From assembly GCF_020422885.1 (NCBI RefSeq), contig NZ_CP084622.1:2251001-2315000 (forward strand): 64,000 nt of DNA, given 5' to 3'. Below the pieces are notes generated by a model. It was not told the DNA's origin and made no database searches. It saw only the letters and a list, made by a program, of their open reading frames with translations. Position 1 is the stretch's first letter. Each line of letters begins with the position of its first letter. The position numbers and the translations under genes were made by a program. Of the stretch, positions 44,550 to 52,793 are shown one piece after another. The stretch is from Mesobacillus sp. S13 (GTDB lineage Bacteria; Bacillota; Bacilli; Bacillales; Cytobacillaceae).

Positions 44550-44900
44550 ATGGAGTTAAAAGATCATATCAAGCAGTTAGAGGAAAAGTTATTGACGGCA
44601 GAAGTCCGTTCATCGAAAACAGAGCTGAAAAAGTTATTGGCTGATGAGTTCTTTGAATTCGGAAGTTCTGGAAGGGTTTTGTATATGAATGAAGATTTTG
44701 AAGGTGGAATTGGGATCATCAAAGTTACATTAAGTGATTTTGATATTCATCCTTTATCAGATCAAATTGTCCTGGCGACATACCGGACTTTCAATGAAGA
44801 GACAAACCAACATGCATTAAGGAGTTCTATTTGGAAACTAAAAGATGGTGTATGGAAAATGGTGTTTCACCAGGGAACCAAGACGGATCCTCTATTTTAA
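44550..44900 (+). CDS. NTF2-like DUF4440 protein
   Basis: 116 residues from ATG 44550 (RBS AAAGGGGA). LEEKLLTAEVRSSKTELKKLLADEFFEFGSSG followed by beta-rich ATYRTFNEETNQHALRSSIWKLKDGVWKMVFHQGT is the DUF4440/SnoaL-like cone fold. These proteins bind or convert small ligands; nothing specific can be said. It is probably monocistronic. Confidence 0.8.
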   Translation: MELKDHIKQLEEKLLTAEVRSSKTELKKLLADEFFEFGSSGRVLYMNEDFEGGIGIIKVTLSDFDIHPLSDQIVLATYRTFNEETNQHALRSSIWKLKDGVWKMVFHQGTKTDPLF

Positions 44901-45039
44901 AAGTATTCTATAGAATTGGAACTTCATATTGAGTGAAACATACTAGAAGGTGAAATGAAAATACGGAACAAAGTATTGAGGAAAATAGAAATGTATGCGA
45001 CAATAACATGGAAATATTTTACTAAAAGGAGCTATGAGC

Positions 45040-45177
45040 ATGGGGAAACCAACAAAGAAACCTATTTTGAAAAGGTACCCTGCCCTTACAACATTACTCA
45101 TAACACTATGGATCTGGTATGGTTCCTATCATCTTGGAGTAAATATAGGGGAGTTCTTCGCTAATTTAAATAACTGA
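45040..45177 (+). CDS. Small membrane protein (45 residues)
   Basis: ATG 45040 is eight bases after AAAAGGAG (ATG 45034 in frame is also possible). The product is a basic start (MGKPTKKPILKRYP), one hydrophobic helix (ALTTLLITLWIWYGSYHLGV) and a short outside tail (NIGEFFANLNN). Layout and ribosome site favour a real gene; I do not recognise it. The overlapping longer frame from 44955 in another phase is a shadow. Confidence 0.6.
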   Translation: MGKPTKKPILKRYPALTTLLITLWIWYGSYHLGVNIGEFFANLNN

Positions 45178-45253
45178 GCATACATAGTAGAATCCTAGCT
45201 CAGCCATATGTATAGAATGATTGTTTAAAAGATTTCTTATGAAAGGTGAGAGT

Positions 45254-46570
45254 ATGGATCATACATCATCGTTGAAAACAATCTTTGCTTCTTTGCAATG
45301 GTTGTTTTTTATTTTTGCTAATACGGTTGTTGTTCCGGTGTCGATTGGAACTGCTTTTGGATTGGATAGTGCTGAGATTGCGGCCATGCTGCGGAGTTCA
45401 CTTATTTTTACAGGAGTGGCATGTGTGCTGCAGGGGTTGTTCGGTCATCGATATCCATTGATGGAGGGGCACTCGGGTGTGATGTGGGGATTAGTCCTGA
45501 ATCTCAGCCTGGCTGCTTCTTCAATGGGTATGAGCCTTCCGGAAATAGGCGGGGGAATTGCATCGGGAATGCTGCTTGCAGGGACTGTCATTGTAGTTCT
45601 GGGATTATTTCGATTGCTTTCTTATATCCAAAGAGTTTTTACGCCGATGGTCATGACGGTATACCTGTTTCTTCTTACATTCCAACTGATCCTTATCTTT
45701 TTTAAAGGGATGCTGAAAGTGACTGAGGATGGAAGTCTTGATTTGCCGGTTACCTTGTTTTCTTTCGGAGTTGTAGTTCTGGTTAGCCTGTTGAAAATAA
45801 AAGGGAATGACACCATCGGGAATTTTTCGATTTTGATCGGAATGCTGCTGGGCTGGGCTGTCTATGTGATTGTATTTCCTGCGGAAAAAGTTGCTGGCAG
45901 TCAAGGTTCAATCGAATTTTCATTCTTCCCCCTTGGTACTCCTAATCTGAGTTACGGAATCATCGCAATCACTTTTATTGCCAGTATCATCAATCTCAGC
46001 AATACCATTGCATCTGTCCAGGCAGCGTCCAAGCTTAAAGGTGAGGATGTTGCACAGTCATCATTTGATAGATCGTATCTTTTGACTGGAAGCTATTCAA
46101 TTGGCGCGGCTTTTTTTGGACTTGTATCCTATGCTCCGTTCGCTTCGTCCGTCGGATTTTTGGAAAGCACTCGGATTCTTGACAGGAAACCATTCCTAAT
46201 TGGGGGCGGATTGATGGCGATCCTTGGCATCATCCCAATCCTGGGTGCCTTGCTGGCAACGCTCCCAATCACTGTTGGAAATGCCGTGCTCTTTGTAGCC
46301 TATCTTCAGCTTTTTGGAACCTCTTTAAAAAGCTTGAATGGCTATACGTTTGATTCTAAATCCATTTTCAGGATTGCCGCCCCAGTATTGTTGGGGCTGA
46401 GCATCATGAATTTGGATGCTGAGCTCTTTACCGTTTTCCCCATCATCCTGCAGCCGCTTCTCTCGAATGGTTTTATTATGGGTGTCTTATTATCCATCCT
46501 GCTCGAAACCTTCATCCGATGGGATGAGCGTGAACTAAAGGGAAGTGAAACAGCGGTTTTAAATGAGTAG
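45254..46570 (+). CDS. NCS2-family nucleobase permease (YwdJ-like)
   Basis: 438 residues and about 12-14 helices. LLANTVVVP-like FANTVVVPVSIGTAFG at the N-terminus, GHRYPLMEGHSGVMWG and the helix-10 region SYAPFASSVGFLESTRILDRKPFLIGGG place it among uracil/xanthine permeases. The usual QNxGxxxxT signature is altered, so the substrate is uncertain. ATG 45254 has GAAAGGTGAGAGT upstream. No purine-riboswitch sequence is seen upstream. Confidence 0.83.
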   Translation: MDHTSSLKTIFASLQWLFFIFANTVVVPVSIGTAFGLDSAEIAAMLRSSLIFTGVACVLQGLFGHRYPLMEGHSGVMWGLVLNLSLAASSMGMSLPEIGGGIASGMLLAGTVIVVLGLFRLLSYIQRVFTPMVMTVYLFLLTFQLILIFFKGMLKVTEDGSLDLPVTLFSFGVVVLVSLLKIKGNDTIGNFSILIGMLLGWAVYVIVFPAEKVAGSQGSIEFSFFPLGTPNLSYGIIAITFIASIINLSNTIASVQAASKLKGEDVAQSSFDRSYLLTGSYSIGAAFFGLVSYAPFASSVGFLESTRILDRKPFLIGGGLMAILGIIPILGALLATLPITVGNAVLFVAYLQLFGTSLKSLNGYTFDSKSIFRIAAPVLLGLSIMNLDAELFTVFPIILQPLLSNGFIMGVLLSILLETFIRWDERELKGSETAVLNE

Positions 46571-46597
46571 CAGAGAGGAAATGGGAGGTGATCTTCT

Positions 46598-47005
46598 TTG
46601 GGTGAACTACTATACGGCAACGAAGAGATTTATATTATTGTTTATTGTTTCATCCTATTATGGTTAAATCTCGACTACATAAAGGACTACAAAAAGATTA
46701 AAACCGGTCTAAGCGAAATATCTTCTGACGCAGAGCTGGAAGTGAATCCAGAAGGTTTGTCTATGGTACTCATTGATTTGCTATTTAACTTTTTCAGAAG
46801 ATGGTTATTATATATCCTTGCCGTGTTAATGACTGGAAATATATTTGTAGTGATTGTGTCCGTCACTTTATTTGCGATAAGTTTATATGATGTTTTATTT
46901 AATTACAGTCTGGCAAAGTTAAAGAAATCAAATCTTAAATTTTATCTCGCAGGCCTGGATACGATATATGTTTCGATTTTTGTTTCTTACCTGTTACTTT
47001 CATAG
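46598..47005 (+). CDS. Hypothetical membrane protein
   Basis: 135 residues with helices at about 10-26, 55-80, 82-100 and 115-133. TTG 46598 follows GGGAGGTGATC at good distance, and lies 27 bases after the permease stop, so it may be in that operon. I recognise no family. Confidence 0.6.
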   Translation: MGELLYGNEEIYIIVYCFILLWLNLDYIKDYKKIKTGLSEISSDAELEVNPEGLSMVLIDLLFNFFRRWLLYILAVLMTGNIFVVIVSVTLFAISLYDVLFNYSLAKLKKSNLKFYLAGLDTIYVSIFVSYLLLS

Positions 47006-47067
47006 AATCCTGTGGTATATCACCCCCGGATTTATTCGTCCCAACTGTTAAAATCGAAGTGCAGATT

Positions 47068-47545
47068 TAATCCGGGATAAGACAATGAGCAAACTTAAGA
47101 CGGGTTCGAGGTCAAAAGGCGCAAAGCTGTCAAAAGAAGAGACAACTTAAGACAGGTTTGGGACCAAAAGGCTCAAAGCTGTCAAAAGAAGAGTGAACTT
47201 AAGACAGGTCCGGGACCAAAAGGCTCAAGGCTGTCAAAAGATTAGTGAACTTAAGACAGGTTTGGGACCAAAAGGCTTAAAGCTGTCAAAAGAAGAGGCA
47301 ACTTAAGACAGGTTTGGGACCAAAAGGCTCAAGGCTGTCAAAAGATTAGTGAACTTAAGACAGGTTTGGGACCAAAAGGCTCAAAGCTGTCAAAAGAAGA
47401 GTGAACTTAAGACAGGTTGGTCATCAAAAAGCTCAAAGCTGTCAAAAGATGATCAAACTTAAGACAGTTTCGGCATCAAGAGGTGCAAAGCTGTCAAAAG
47501 ATGAGTGAACTTAAGACAGGTTCGGTACCAAAAGGCGCAAGTGCT
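47068..47545. repeat. Tandem array C, 52-base unit, about nine copies
   Basis: AACTTAAG begins at 47092, 47144, 47196, 47248, 47300, 47352, 47404, 47456 and 47508, every step exactly 52. Each unit also has GACAG and, later, CTGTC. Copies alternate between two endings (GATTAGTG and GAAGAG), so bases 47196-47299 were apparently duplicated as a 104-base dimer. It lies between convergent genes and fills the 47006-47630 spacer. Confidence 0.97.
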
Positions 47546-47587
47546 TAAGGTTTTTTGAGAAGTCTGTAGCTTTTTACGAATTAGTTA

Positions 47588-47616
47588 CAAAAGGCATTGC
47601 TGCGCAATGCCTTTTG
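47588..47616. terminator. Bidirectional terminator
   Basis: CAAAAGGCATTGC / GCAATGCCTTTTG, a perfect 13-bp stem with loop TGC, just past the end of the minus-strand ABC operon. Confidence 0.85.
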
Positions 47617-47630
47617 TTGTGTCCTCCTAA

Positions 47631-48419
47631 TCAATCAAATTCCATCGTTCCTTTTGACCGGGACTGATATTCAGCGAATTTTAGCAGCAAGAAGCTTACG
47701 GCGAAGAATGCAATGCCTAACAGGATTTCTTCGCCTAAAAGGACAATCACATTGGAATAGTTCCCATCGTTTAAGATGTCTTTTGTAAGTTGGACGCCTC
47801 TTGTCAGTGGGGTGAACTGCCCAAGGAACTGCAGCCATTCTGGCATCCTGGAAAAAGGATAGTTGGCACCACTCAATAAAAGCAACAGGCTTGCCAGTAA
47901 ATTGGACCATAGGTGCATAGATGGGGACCAGAGACAAAATGTCCCAAGTATCAGGCCAAGCCCGGTCGCGGTAAAAATGGAAAAGAGCCAAATAACAAGC
48001 AGTACGAGACCTTCTTTTACAGAAATCGTTAACTGAAAGATGAGTACCCCAAACATCAATCCGATAGCTGCGGTTACAAGTCCATTTAAGACGTGGGCAA
48101 TTGATCTGGATAGAAATAAGCTTGCTTTATTGTACGGTGTCGCTATAACCAGGGGAAGTGTTCCCATCCATCGATCGGAAGTGATGACAGACATAATGCC
48201 AAACACTGAATTTAATACACAGAGCAGGAGAGCGTTCGCTGCTACATAACCTAATAGATTTATTCCCTTGTATACATAGTTTACTAGTGTTGAAAAGAAT
48301 ATGAGTTGGCTAAGTGGGCTGAGAACCATCACGAAAATATATACCTTTGGATCAAGCCAGCCAAATAATGCCTTATACGATAAAAATCCATGACGTAAAA
48401 ATCGTTGAACAGCTTCCAT
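47631..48419 (-). CDS. ABC-2 type permease subunit
   Basis: 262 residues with six helices and the pattern of ABC-2 exporters: an N-terminal helix (LFGWLDPKVYIFVMVLSPLSQLIFF), then SVFGIMSVITSDRWMGTLPLVIATP, with the coupling helix, and LLLLLSGANYPFSRMPEWLQFLGQFTPLTRGVQ. It forms a heteromeric transmembrane pair with the upstream gene and works with the ATPase at 49202. Substrate unknown: antibiotics, peptides or lipids are typical. Three bases separate the two permease genes. Confidence 0.88.
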   Translation of the reverse strand: MEAVQRFLRHGFLSYKALFGWLDPKVYIFVMVLSPLSQLIFFSTLVNYVYKGINLLGYVAANALLLCVLNSVFGIMSVITSDRWMGTLPLVIATPYNKASLFLSRSIAHVLNGLVTAAIGLMFGVLIFQLTISVKEGLVLLVIWLFSIFTATGLGLILGTFCLWSPSMHLWSNLLASLLLLLSGANYPFSRMPEWLQFLGQFTPLTRGVQLTKDILNDGNYSNVIVLLGEEILLGIAFFAVSFLLLKFAEYQSRSKGTMEFD

Positions 48420-48422
48420 TGT

Positions 48423-49205
48423 TTAATACACTCCCAATTTGCCATGAAATCTAGCTTTTTTATCCATTAAACGATAGAAATACACCCCAATTAGAATATA
48501 CAACAATGTGAGAGAGACAAGGACTGAAAAAGACACCAGTACTGATTGGAATGACAGCGTTTCAGTCGTCACATTCCGTAAAAGTTGGATTGCCCAGGTG
48601 GGAGGAAGGATGTAGGAGATGCCTTGAACCCACGCAGGCAAGTACGCAATCGGAAATAAAAAGCCACATATTAGATAAATAGGATATTCAATGAAATTCA
48701 TCAATGCTTCAGCTTGTCTGGAAAGTGTAAAAGCGAGCGCAAGAAAGAAAGAGAAAACAGCCAGCGACAACAGGACGATTAGTAGTGATGATAAAAAGTA
48801 CCAGGGATGATAAAAAACAAGATCTAACTGGAAGACGAATTTTAAATAGACGAAAGACAAAATCATTGAAATAAGTCCCCATAATGTATTCGCAATGATT
48901 TTTCCAATCAGGGTGACCGCGAAAGGAACTGGCGAGATAAAAATGATTTCGAGAGTCCCATAAAATCGTTCTCTGTTCACATCACTGGCAGATGAAAAAA
49001 CGATCGAAGACCAGAGGGCCATGAATCCGGAGCCCAATACGACATAATGAAATAAAGTTTCTGTTGAGTCTTTTCCGTATATAAAGATCGCCAATGTTGA
49101 ATAAAAAAGCGGTGAAATCCAGATGATGAACTTAAACATCGGCCGTGCAATGGATAGTTTCATATGGACAAGGATGGTATGAAGAAGGGAGGCAGCTAAA
49201 TTCAT
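48423..49205 (-). CDS. ABC-2 type permease subunit
   Basis: 260 residues, six helices. SSASDVNRERFYGTLEIIFISPVPFAVTLIGKIIANTLWG contains the coupling region, and GFLFPIAYLPAWVQGISYILPPTWAIQLLRN the C-terminal signature of ABC-2 permeases. It overlaps the ATPase stop by 4 bases (ATGA). Together with 47631 it makes the membrane part of the exporter. Confidence 0.88.
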   Translation of the reverse strand: MNLAASLLHTILVHMKLSIARPMFKFIIWISPLFYSTLAIFIYGKDSTETLFHYVVLGSGFMALWSSIVFSSASDVNRERFYGTLEIIFISPVPFAVTLIGKIIANTLWGLISMILSFVYLKFVFQLDLVFYHPWYFLSSLLIVLLSLAVFSFFLALAFTLSRQAEALMNFIEYPIYLICGFLFPIAYLPAWVQGISYILPPTWAIQLLRNVTTETLSFQSVLVSFSVLVSLTLLYILIGVYFYRLMDKKARFHGKLGVY

Positions 49206-50182
49206 GAAGCATTCTCTCCAATCGTTCTAACATATACATCCTCAAGGGTTGGATTTGAAATCGTTAAATTGGTAATCATAGAGTTTTTCATTGAATCATA
49301 GATGAATGGCACGACAAGTTGTGGCTCTGCTGTCTGAATCCTTAATGTGAAGGCGAAATCCTGTCGGTCAACTTGTATATGGTGAATGCTTTTAAGATTC
49401 TTTATTGTTTCAATTTGGGCTGATGATGCGCCCATCACCGAGCAGTCGATAATCGACAGGTTATCCATCTTTTTCTTCAGGTTGGAAGGAGAATCTATGT
49501 CGATTATTTCTCCTTTATTAATAAAAGCAATGCGGTCACATAGCTCGTCAGCTTCATACATGTAATGGGTTGTTAGCAAAATGGTTGTGCCTTGTTCATT
49601 TAATTTGCGCAAAGTCTCGCGAAGTTGCCGCGCGCTAACAGGATCCAGTCCAATTGAAGGCTCGTCAAGAAACAAAATTTCCGGATTGTTCACAAGGCCT
49701 CTCGCAATTTGTAATCGCTGCTTCATTCCTTTTGAGAATGTCTCCACTTTTTGATGGGCCACATCATGAAGACCAACGAGCTTTAGTAAATCTTCTATTC
49801 TCCTTTTCTTGATAGATTTAGGAATTTTATAAAGGTCGGCAAAATACGAAAGGTTGTCATAAGCCGATAACCGCCAGTATAAGTTCCGTTCTCCTCCCAA
49901 AATAAAATTGATCTTCGGCCTCAAAAATCGGTAATCAGATGCCGGATCAAGTCCTAAAATGGAAACTTTACCTGAATGGGGGATCAGCATGGTAGACAAT
50001 ATTTTTATCATCGTTGTCTTACCGGCACCATTCGGGCCCAGCAAGCCGAAGATTTCCCCTTTTTTTACTGAAAAAGTAATCCCCTTTAGTGCATCAACCT
50101 TCTTTTTTTCCTTTTTGAATAGCCCTACATCCGTTGTGTAGGATCGAGTAACATTTGAAACTTCGATTACATTACCAATCAT
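49202..50182 (-). CDS. ABC transporter ATP-binding protein
   Basis: 326 residues. Walker A GPNGAGKTT (49-57), signature FSKGMKQRL, Walker B ILFLDEP and the D-loop SIGLD, then the switch histidine in LLTTHYMYEADELCDRIAFINKG. About 90 residues follow the nucleotide-binding domain, as in drug-exporter (DrrA-type) ATPases. GGAGGTCAGG precedes the ATG. The gene is the first of a three-gene operon and has a promoter with an operator recognised probably by the ArsR-type protein encoded next to it. Confidence 0.93.
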   Translation of the reverse strand: MIGNVIEVSNVTRSYTTDVGLFKKEKKKVDALKGITFSVKKGEIFGLLGPNGAGKTTMIKILSTMLIPHSGKVSILGLDPASDYRFLRPKINFILGGERNLYWRLSAYDNLSYFADLYKIPKSIKKRRIEDLLKLVGLHDVAHQKVETFSKGMKQRLQIARGLVNNPEILFLDEPSIGLDPVSARQLRETLRKLNEQGTTILLTTHYMYEADELCDRIAFINKGEIIDIDSPSNLKKKMDNLSIIDCSVMGASSAQIETIKNLKSIHHIQVDRQDFAFTLRIQTAEPQLVVPFIYDSMKNSMITNLTISNPTLEDVYVRTIGENAS

Positions 50183-50198
50183 GTCCTGACCTCCAATG

Positions 50199-50249
50199 TT
50201 AGATGATTATCTTATAAGATGATTATATTACTAAGTTTGGTAAAGTCAA
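50199..50249 (-). promoter_or_regulatory. Promoter and operator of the ABC exporter operon
   Basis: On the minus strand TTGACT (50249-50244) and TATAAT (50227-50222) are 16 bases apart. Just downstream, bases 50205-50224 form a 20-base dyad (GATTATCTTATAAGATGATT; 18 of 20 palindromic). TTAGATGATTATCTTATAA at 50199-50217 recurs in inverted orientation, 17 of 19 matching, in front of the arsR-type gene (51618-51636). Confidence 0.7.
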
Positions 50250-50296
50250 CCATTTTTAGTATTTACTATTGGTTTTTGTGTTGGCATGAGAATTTT

Positions 50297-50520
50297 AAGC
50301 GGAGAATTTCCGGCTATTGTCTTTAGAGGGTGCCAATGTCGCGGAAATAGGCGGAGATGTTCCGGTTAACGGCTATAAATAAGACAAAAACTAATGATTT
50401 TATTTAAATAAGCGGAAAAACAACCCTTATTTTTAAGAAAATGATGGCCATGTTTAATTTAAGCGGAATTCTTCCGTTTATTTTTCAAACACAGTGCCAT
50501 TAACATTCAGTTATTACGGA
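50297..50520. repeat. Repeat array F, CGGAGAA-TTCCG elements about 52 bases apart
   Basis: Elements starting A(A/G)GCGGA lie at 50297, 50349, 50410 and 50461, that is 52, 61 and 51 bases apart, with a possible fifth (TTACGGA) near 50514. The core is AGCGGA, AATT and TCCG, and is palindromic. The same family flanks the IS at 19.2 and 20.8 kb. The array sits in the spacer 50250-50558, upstream of the exporter promoter. Confidence 0.75.
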
Positions 50521-50523
50521 TCT

Positions 50524-50560
50524 TATAAAAAAAAGTCTAATCCTTTTTTTGGATTAGACT
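50524..50560 (-). terminator. Terminator of the ArsR-type regulator gene
   Basis: On the minus strand AGTCTAATCC pairs with GGATTAGACT around an A7 loop, followed by T8. The stop codon touches the first arm. Confidence 0.9.
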
Positions 50561-51590
50561 ACAATTTGGGGTTAATGAAATCTTGCAATTGTTTTAGGGT
50601 AGCATCTGCATGTTCTTGGTTATAGGAAAAATACTTAATCGTCCCGACTTTTTCTTCTTTTACAAAACCTGCTTTTTTTAACAGTTCCAGGTGGTGCGAC
50701 ACGGTTGCCGTTGTAATGCCAAGGTACTCCGCGATTTTGGCCCCGTATTCCTTATTCCGGGCAAGCATTCGTAAAATAAGGATTCGATTCCGGTCGGATA
50801 ATGCTTTTAATTGCAATTCCAGTTCGGCGCTTTTTTTTCGATAATCGACAAGTGGCGCATCAACTCCATAAATGATGATACATGTCTTAGTATCGAATAT
50901 CCTGATTCGATTATCAGTAAAGAAGTAGGATGGAATGTAGTAATACATTTGATACATACTTGTTCGCCTGAACGTTTTTCCCATTATGTATTGAGCTAAG
51001 GCTAAAGGTTCCATGTCGATGGATTTAACTTTATCAATGGATTCCTGTGCAACGTTGCTTATTGTTGTAAGTTCATTTTTGGATGTCCGGGATTGATAAA
51101 CATCTAATAAAAGAGAGATAAAGCTATTTCTGAAATCAGGCAGGTTTTTCAGGACATAATGCATCGCTGCTTTTTTTTCATCGGTTTCCCACCAGATCGT
51201 ATCCTCGGCAGATTTAAGCTTCTCTGTATCCTTGATCAATTCTATAATTTGCTTTTTTGAAATAGACTCGCCAAAAAAATGATACAAAAAATCAGAATCA
51301 CTAAGAGTAGATATCTTTTCAAGAAACAGTTCTACATCATGAAAATAAGGACAAGGAAGAAGGAAGTTAAACAGAAAGGTGAAACTCCAATCGGTTCTTG
51401 TATTCCAAAAATCCAGAAATTCTGCGGAGTTTTTATCCAGTTCCTTGAGTAGTTGACCATATAAGCGGTCCTTATCTTTTCTTGAATCAAGTAAAGACGA
51501 TGTAAAAGCAATAAATTCCACAGCAGATGAGTGAAAATGCTCTACTACGACTTCATCTGCTTTTGAGCGGCTGTCCCACTCCAATGACAT
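50559..51590 (-). CDS. ArsR-family regulator with a large N-terminal domain
   Basis: About 343 residues from ATG 51590 (RBS AAGAGGTG, six bases away); the frame opens at 51608. The C-terminal 90 residues are the ArsR winged helix: LKALSDRNRILILRMLARNKEYGAKIAEYLGITTATVSHHLELLKKAGFVKEEKVGTIKYFSYN. The first 240 residues have no recognised motif and probably form a sensing or dimerising domain, as in other long ArsR proteins of Bacillus. No metal-binding cysteine set is visible, so metal sensing is unlikely. It probably represses itself and the exporter operon downstream. Confidence 0.85.
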   Translation of the reverse strand: MSLEWDSRSKADEVVVEHFHSSAVEFIAFTSSLLDSRKDKDRLYGQLLKELDKNSAEFLDFWNTRTDWSFTFLFNFLLPCPYFHDVELFLEKISTLSDSDFLYHFFGESISKKQIIELIKDTEKLKSAEDTIWWETDEKKAAMHYVLKNLPDFRNSFISLLLDVYQSRTSKNELTTISNVAQESIDKVKSIDMEPLALAQYIMGKTFRRTSMYQMYYYIPSYFFTDNRIRIFDTKTCIIIYGVDAPLVDYRKKSAELELQLKALSDRNRILILRMLARNKEYGAKIAEYLGITTATVSHHLELLKKAGFVKEEKVGTIKYFSYNQEHADATLKQLQDFINPKL

Positions 51591-51617
51591 ATCAGCACCT
51601 CTTTTCATACATGTTTA

Positions 51618-51636
51618 TTATAAGGCAATCATCTAA
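51618..51636 (-). promoter_or_regulatory. Operator upstream of the ArsR-type gene
   Basis: On the minus strand TTAGATGATTGCCTTATAA, sharing 17 of 19 bases with the exporter operator. It overlaps a TATAAT-type -10 element, fitting autorepression. Confidence 0.65.
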
Positions 51637-51735
51637 TAAAAGAAACTTGAATATGAAGTGCTTAGTTCCTAGGAGGATTCCAGCCCTATTTATTGAATAT
51701 TTGTAGTTAGGGATTTATTTAAAAGGGAGAAGAGT

Positions 51736-52158
51736 ATGAATAAATTTTACTTTGCATCGAGTTTTCGAAACATGGATGCTGTGATGTATGTGTCGAAACA
51801 ATTAGTACATCAAGGATATATGTATACATATGATTGGACGAAAAATGTCAAAGCAAGGGAAGGAAATACGTTACTACTGGAAGATTTAAAAGTGATCGGC
51901 CAACACGAGAAAAACGCCGTCAAAGAATCTGATTTTATCGTAGTTATACTCCCAGGTGGAAAAGGAACTCATATAGAATTAGGAATCGCTCTGGGGTTGG
52001 GTAAGAAGATCTTTCTATACTCACCAGACAGAGCAATTGATCATGTTGAAACAACCAGTACATTTTATCATTTACCAGAAGTTGAGAAATGTTATGGAAC
52101 ACTGGATGAATTGGTAGATAAGATTATTACTCAATTGCCTATAAATCACAAGGTGTGA
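51736..52158 (+). CDS. Nucleoside 2-deoxyribosyltransferase-like protein
   Basis: 140 residues. KFYFASSFRN at the start, HEKNAVKESDFIVVILPGGKGTHIELGIALGLGKKIFLYSP in the centre: a Rossmann-like nucleoside deoxyribosyltransferase-like fold with the catalytic-type Glu in THIELG. May hydrolyse or transfer deoxyribose or handle a related nucleotide (inference). RBS AAAAGGGAGAAG. It is the first gene of a run of small membrane proteins. Confidence 0.78.
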   Translation: MNKFYFASSFRNMDAVMYVSKQLVHQGYMYTYDWTKNVKAREGNTLLLEDLKVIGQHEKNAVKESDFIVVILPGGKGTHIELGIALGLGKKIFLYSPDRAIDHVETTSTFYHLPEVEKCYGTLDELVDKIITQLPINHKV

Positions 52159-52190
52159 TAGTTAGGGGTTTACAGCTGAAAGAAAGGAAG

Positions 52191-52421
52191 ATGACCAGAT
52201 TGACAAAGAAACTATCTTTATTTTTATTGGGTTTATTAGCGTTCGTCGCCTTGTTCTCTACATTTTTATTTTTCAAAACCATTTTTTCAAATCTAATTCC
52301 TGAGTTTATGACTGCAGAAGCAATACCTTTAGCCATCTTCTCAGGCTTAACATGGGTTGCGCTTTCTATAGCTGTAAGTAGGTTAAGCTTTGACTTCTTA
52401 AGTAAAAACTGGAAGTGGTGA
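52191..52421 (+). CDS. Small membrane protein
   Basis: 76 residues from ATG 52191 (RBS AAAGAAAGGAAG); the frame opens at GTG 52155, overlapping the preceding stop. Two helices (about 9-27, 42-58) and a tail ending NWKW. Unrecognised. It is followed closely by three more short membrane proteins. Confidence 0.55.
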   Translation: MTRLTKKLSLFLLGLLAFVALFSTFLFFKTIFSNLIPEFMTAEAIPLAIFSGLTWVALSIAVSRLSFDFLSKNWKW

Positions 52422-52427
52422 TTATTT

Positions 52428-52571
52428 TTGAGATTTATTGATGACTTAGCGGGGTCAATATATGACGTTTTTAAATTTATTTTAAAGTCGCTTAGCTATT
52501 TTCTGGCAGGGGTTGTGATCGTAGCAATCCCAATGTATTTGATCGTTTGGATATTTGGTTTACTTAAGTAA
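52428..52571 (+). CDS. Small membrane protein (47 residues)
   Basis: TTG 52428 seven bases after GGAAGTGGTG. The product has an amphipathic start (MRFIDDLAGSIYDVFKFIL) and one helix (YFLAGVVIVAIPMYLIVWIFGLL). Coding is plausible from the ribosome site and hydrophobicity pattern; I do not recognise the family. Confidence 0.55.
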   Translation: MRFIDDLAGSIYDVFKFILKSLSYFLAGVVIVAIPMYLIVWIFGLLK

Positions 52572-52624
52572 TGCAATTCCTTCCGATTACTAGGGGAAAT
52601 ACTTTTTTAAAGGGGTAGGTTAAA

Positions 52625-52789
52625 ATCAATAGTCCATTAAGTAAACTGTTTTTGTTTGGTGCCTTGTTATCTGCGATTCTCTCATTCTTCCTGGGCACAA
52701 AGCTTGCTATACTGTCGGCTGGATTCCTTTTAGTCAATGCAGTCTTGCTTCAATATTTGAAAATTAGAGAAGATGCAGGAAGGAGTTAA
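52625..52789 (+). CDS. Small two-helix membrane protein with no standard start codon
   Basis: The frame, open from 52619, reads (I)NSPLSKLFLFGALLSAILS then FFLGTKLAILSAGFLL and a charged end YLKIREDAGRS. AAAGGGGTAGG ends about six bases before an ATC at 52625, exactly where an ATG would be expected. Either ATC is used as a rare start, or an ATG to ATC change has damaged the gene. The first standard start downstream, a TTG about ten codons in, would remove part of helix one. Confidence 0.5.
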   Translation: MNSPLSKLFLFGALLSAILSFFLGTKLAILSAGFLLVNAVLLQYLKIREDAGRS

Positions 52790-52793
52790 GTCC

